DNA from: Hafnia paralvei ATCC 29927
Lineage (GTDB): Bacteria > Pseudomonadota > Gammaproteobacteria > Enterobacterales > Enterobacteriaceae
NCBI RefSeq assembly: GCF_001655005.1
Contig: NZ_LXET01000066.1
Location: 1-8,784, forward strand
Reading direction: 5' to 3'
DNA length: 8,784 bases
Both the position numbers and the translations under genes were made by a program. Within the stretch, counting starts at the first letter, position 1; each line of letters begins with the position of its first letter. The notes under the pieces are model-generated. The model saw nothing but the letters and a program-made list of their open reading frames with translations, did no database searches and was not told the DNA's origin. Of this stretch, positions 6,193 to 8,784 are shown piece by piece.

Positions 6193-7974
6193 GTGGGACG
6201 CAACGTAGTAAGATGTCTGACGGTACTGGCGTCGCTGTGGATGCTAAGTGGCGCGGTCAGGGCGCAGACATGGAACATTGGCGTTTTGGCGATGCGCGGG
6301 GAGGTTTCTACACGTAATCACTGGCAGCCGCTGGAAACCTTGTTGAATCAGCAAATCCCCGGTGAGCAGTTTCATATTCAACCGCTGGACCTGCGGCAGA
6401 TGCAGGAGGCGGTGAATCGTGGAACGGTACACTTTGTGGTCACCAATCCGGCGCAGTTTGTCCAGCTTAACAGCCGCTCAGCGCTACGCTGGCTGGCGTC
6501 GTTACGATCCACCCGTGGTGGGAAAGCCACCAGTAACGTGATTGGCAGCGCCATTCTCGTCAGGCGCGACAGTGGGTTAACCTCCGCACACGATCTGATC
6601 GGCAAAACGGTTGGCGCCATTGATGCTCAGGCGTTTGGCGGCTATTTGCTGGGATATAAAGCGCTCAGTGATGCCGGTCTGCGCCCTGAACGTGATTTAC
6701 GTCTGACGTTTACCGGATTTCCCGCCGATGCCTTACTCTATTTATTACGTGAAAAAGCCGTGCAGGCGGTGATCGTGCCGGTGTGCCTGCTGGAAAAAAT
6801 GGATGAAGAAGGCCTCATCCGTAAAACCGATTTTATGACCGTGTTGAATCATCCGACTTCAATTCCCTGTTTAACCAGTACGCCGCTCTATCCGGACTGG
6901 TCATTTGCCGCACTACCTGCAGTGAGTGACGAGCTGGCCGATCGCGTCACGCGGGTACTGTTCAATGCACCGCAAAACGCGACGTTTCGCTGGGGTGCGC
7001 CCGCCTCGACCCGTGAAGTAGAAGCGTTGCTGCGCGACGTCCGACAGCATCCGCAGCAGCGTCAGCTGTGGCTGGATGTCAAAAGCTGGTTTATTCAACA
7101 CCGACTGGCGATGGGGGGCGTGGTCATCGTATTGCTGTTGCTTACGCTCAATTACATCTGGGTGATGCTGTTGGTTCGCCGACGTGGCAGGCAGCTGGAG
7201 CGGAACAACGTGTTGTTGCACAAACAGGAACAGGCGCTGGAGACTGCCCGCCAAATGAGCGTGCTGGGGGAGATGACCTCCGGTTTTGCCCATGAACTCA
7301 ATCAGCCGTTGTCTGCTATCCGTCATTATGCCCAAGGCTGTCTAATTCGCCTGCGTGGTCAGGATGAGCAGCATCCGTTGCTGCCCGCGCTTGAGCACAT
7401 AGACGCCCAGGCACAACGAGGAGCCGATACGCTGCGCAATCTCCGGCAGTGGGTCAGCCAGGCACAGGGCAATCCGGTACTCACCGATGACTGGCAAGCC
7501 ATCAACGTTCACGATGCTATCCATCACGTCTGGCAATTACTGCGTATGCCCCAGCAATTCCCGGCGATAACGCTGCACACGCAGGTTAGTAAGGCGTTAA
7601 CGTTGATGCTGCCAAGCGTTCTTCTTGAGCAGGTGCTGGCTAACCTGGTACTCAATGCCGCCCAGGCAGGCGCTACGACGGTATGGTTTAGCGCCCTGCA
7701 TAAGGATGGCGGCGTGCGTATTCAGGTGCAGGATAATGCCGGAGGTATTGACGAGGCTCAGTTGTATCAGGCGTTTCAGCCGTTTATGACCACCCGCAAA
7801 GAAGGTATGGGACTAGGACTGGCCATTTGTCAGCGACTGGTGCGCTACGCAAACGGAGATATTGAGATCAAAAATCAGCAGGCCCCGGACGGTAAAGCGG
7901 GGGCGAGAGTGACATTGTATTTTAAGCCAAATCAGGAAGGAGGCCGTAGTGGCGATAATTCATCTGCTGGATGA
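6193..7974 (+). CDS. ttrS: Tetrathionate sensor histidine kinase
   Basis: A 593-residue membrane sensor kinase, like Salmonella TtrS and of similar length. Residues 1-25 are a signal peptide or first membrane anchor (ends VRAQ). Residues 26-300 form a PhnD-like periplasmic binding domain expected to sense tetrathionate, with two cysteines, Cys198 and Cys226. A transmembrane helix spans about 307-328. The cytoplasmic part has a short coiled-coil linker (about 333-355), the dimerisation/phosphoacceptor box FAHELNQPLSAIRH with His367, and an ATPase domain with N box (Asn488 in LVLNAAQAG), DNAGG (514-518) and GMGLGL (538-543). There is no receiver domain. The start is GTG, preceded by AGGGA 7 nt upstream; no in-frame ATG is nearby. 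The 3' end overlaps ttrR by 26 nt, and both stand opposite the operon they control. Confidence 0.96.
   Translation: MGRNVVRCLTVLASLWMLSGAVRAQTWNIGVLAMRGEVSTRNHWQPLETLLNQQIPGEQFHIQPLDLRQMQEAVNRGTVHFVVTNPAQFVQLNSRSALRWLASLRSTRGGKATSNVIGSAILVRRDSGLTSAHDLIGKTVGAIDAQAFGGYLLGYKALSDAGLRPERDLRLTFTGFPADALLYLLREKAVQAVIVPVCLLEKMDEEGLIRKTDFMTVLNHPTSIPCLTSTPLYPDWSFAALPAVSDELADRVTRVLFNAPQNATFRWGAPASTREVEALLRDVRQHPQQRQLWLDVKSWFIQHRLAMGGVVIVLLLLTLNYIWVMLLVRRRGRQLERNNVLLHKQEQALETARQMSVLGEMTSGFAHELNQPLSAIRHYAQGCLIRLRGQDEQHPLLPALEHIDAQAQRGADTLRNLRQWVSQAQGNPVLTDDWQAINVHDAIHHVWQLLRMPQQFPAITLHTQVSKALTLMLPSVLLEQVLANLVLNAAQAGATTVWFSALHKDGGVRIQVQDNAGGIDEAQLYQAFQPFMTTRKEGMGLGLAICQRLVRYANGDIEIKNQQAPDGKAGARVTLYFKPNQEGGRSGDNSSAG
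7934..7943 (+). promoter_or_regulatory. Strong ribosome binding site of ttrR
   Basis: AGGAAGGAGG lies inside the end of ttrS, 5 nt before the GTG of ttrR. It decides the non-ATG start and may offset the weak start codon. Confidence 0.8.
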
Positions 7975-8533
7975 CGACATTGCCGTTACCCAGGCCTGTG
8001 CGTTTTTATTGGAAAGTCTGGGATATGAAGTGTCTTGCTGGGAGCAAGGCGAGAAATTCCTCGCCGAGGCAAATTTGCACCAGGTGGGCGTACTACTGCT
8101 GGATATGCGTATGCCGGTACTGGATGGGCACGCTGTGCATGAAATCATGCGTCAGAAAGCAAGTACGCTGGCGGTGGTCTTTCTCACCGGGCACGGCGAT
8201 GTGCCGATGGCGGTTGAGCAAATGAAACGTGGCGCGGTCGACTTTTTGCAAAAACCGGTGTCAGCCGTGCCGCTTCAGGCAGCATTAGAACATGCCTTGC
8301 AGGTCTCGGCAGCGGCGTTCTCGCGACAAGAGATCATCTCATGCTACCAACAACTTACGCCAAAAGAACGGGAACTGGCGCATCTGGTAGCAAAAGGGTT
8401 AATGAATCGGGAAATTGCTGATGCCATGAATATTGCCGTGCGTACGGTTGAAGTGCACCGGGCGCGGGTGATGGAAAAAATGCAGGCAGGAAGTCTTGCT
8501 GAGCTCGTTAATCGACTTCAGAGAATTCAGTAG
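7949..8533 (+). CDS. ttrR: Tetrathionate response regulator (FixJ/NarL type)
   Basis: A 194-residue two-domain response regulator paired with TtrS. The receiver domain (about 3-118) has the acidic pocket Asp8-Asp9-Asp10, phosphoacceptor Asp52 in LLLDMRMP, Thr80 in FLTGHGD and Lys102 in FLQKPV. The GHGDVPMAVEQMKRGAVDFLQKP pattern is typical of the FixJ subfamily, here given only as a description of residues 81-103. The C-terminal LuxR-type helix-turn-helix is at about 136-182 (LTPKERELAHLVAKG, NREIADAMNI, VRTVEVHRARVMEKM). It is expected to bind the ttrB-ttrS control region when phosphorylated and activate ttrBCA. The start is GTG with AGGAAGGAGG 5 nt upstream, and the gene overlaps ttrS by 26 nt. 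Gene order and similarity to Salmonella TtrR make the call firm. Confidence 0.96.
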   Translation: MAIIHLLDDDIAVTQACAFLLESLGYEVSCWEQGEKFLAEANLHQVGVLLLDMRMPVLDGHAVHEIMRQKASTLAVVFLTGHGDVPMAVEQMKRGAVDFLQKPVSAVPLQAALEHALQVSAAAFSRQEIISCYQQLTPKERELAHLVAKGLMNREIADAMNIAVRTVEVHRARVMEKMQAGSLAELVNRLQRIQ

Positions 8534-8625
8534 AATGATAACATTTATTTGATTTTCATTGAATTTTGTCTAAATCCTCAGAGTGATATATGCTGTTGGT
8601 TTGAGTTAATGACGAGCGGGCAAAA

Positions 8626-8784
8626 ATGGGAAATCAGACGAAAGACGACGAGTTGTACCGTGAAATGTGCAGAGTAGTCGGTAAAGTAGTGCTGGAAATG
8701 CGCGATCTGGGACAAGAACCTAAGCATATCGTCATTGCGGGAGTACTGAGAACCACCCTTGCTAACCAGCGCGTGAAGCGCAGT
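8626..8784 (+). CDS. fumD: Fumarase D (YdhZ family), N-terminal 53 codons (partial)
   Basis: The reading from the ATG at 8626 begins MGNQTKDDELYREMCRVVGK and includes EMRDLGQEPKHIVIAGVLR before the window ends at codon 53. It matches E. coli FumD (YdhZ), a protein of about 69 residues, at nearly every position I can recall. E. coli FumD was reported to have fumarase activity, although it is much smaller than classical fumarases. The ribosome binding site is weak (GAGCGGG, about 6 nt upstream). In E. coli the gene lies beside pykF; in Salmonella a homologue follows ttrR, as here. The last third of the gene is off the window. Confidence 0.9.
   Translation, partial: MGNQTKDDELYREMCRVVGKVVLEMRDLGQEPKHIVIAGVLRTTLANQRVKRS

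Noticed and set aside
8534..8545. Possible terminator hairpin after ttrR (AATG-ATAA-CATT)
   Set aside because: The stem is only 4 bp, mostly A/T, and no proper U-run follows directly.
8566..8592. Possible fumD promoter TTGTCT ... TATATG
   Set aside because: Both hexamers match at four of six bases and the spacer is 15 bp. This is too weak to list as a feature.

Overview
The window looks like the chromosome of an enteric gamma-proteobacterium close to Salmonella and Citrobacter. It carries a complete tetrathionate respiration locus (ttrA, ttrC, ttrB and the divergent ttrS, ttrR) with the Salmonella gene order. A fumD (ydhZ) homologue follows on the ttrR side, as I recall it does in Salmonella. 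The REP-type repeat and the IS5 copy also fit Enterobacteriaceae. The left flank (an NlpA/MetQ-family binding protein plus IS5) is not the flank I know from Salmonella, so Citrobacter or a relative is my guess. That guess is inference, not proof.

Layout, left to right. Positions 1-254 are one end of an IS5 element, with the 5' part of its transposase gene on the minus strand; the element runs off the left edge. The 4 bp next to the IS end, TTAG, fit the IS5 target consensus. Positions 291-1103 (+) encode a periplasmic binding protein of the NlpA/MetQ family without a lipobox cysteine. A REP/BIME palindrome (about 1114-1190) separates it from the convergent ttr operon. Positions 1198-6013 (-) hold ttrB-ttrC-ttrA, tightly packed: the TtrB stop abuts the TtrC start and TtrC/TtrA overlap by 8 nt. 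Positions 6014-6192 are the divergent control region, with an FNR-like box and two perfect palindromes. Positions 6193-8533 (+) hold ttrS and ttrR, which overlap by 26 nt and both start with GTG. The first 53 codons of fumD begin at 8626 and run off the right edge.

How the genes work together. TtrS, a membrane histidine kinase with a PhnD-like periplasmic sensor region, is expected to detect tetrathionate and phosphorylate TtrR, a FixJ/NarL-type response regulator, which activates ttrBCA. An FNR-like site would add the requirement for anaerobiosis. TtrA (molybdopterin catalytic subunit) and TtrB (four [4Fe-4S] clusters) are exported by the Tat pathway and held at the outer face of the inner membrane by TtrC, an NrfD-type quinol-oxidising protein. 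The complex reduces tetrathionate to thiosulfate. All five ttr genes look intact.

I see no previously undescribed system here. The points most worth a second look are the IS5 insertion 36 bp upstream of the binding-protein gene, the unusual features of that binding protein, the lysine-arginine Tat signal of TtrB, the palindromes in the ttrB-ttrS control region, and two conserved-looking cysteines in the TtrS sensor domain.
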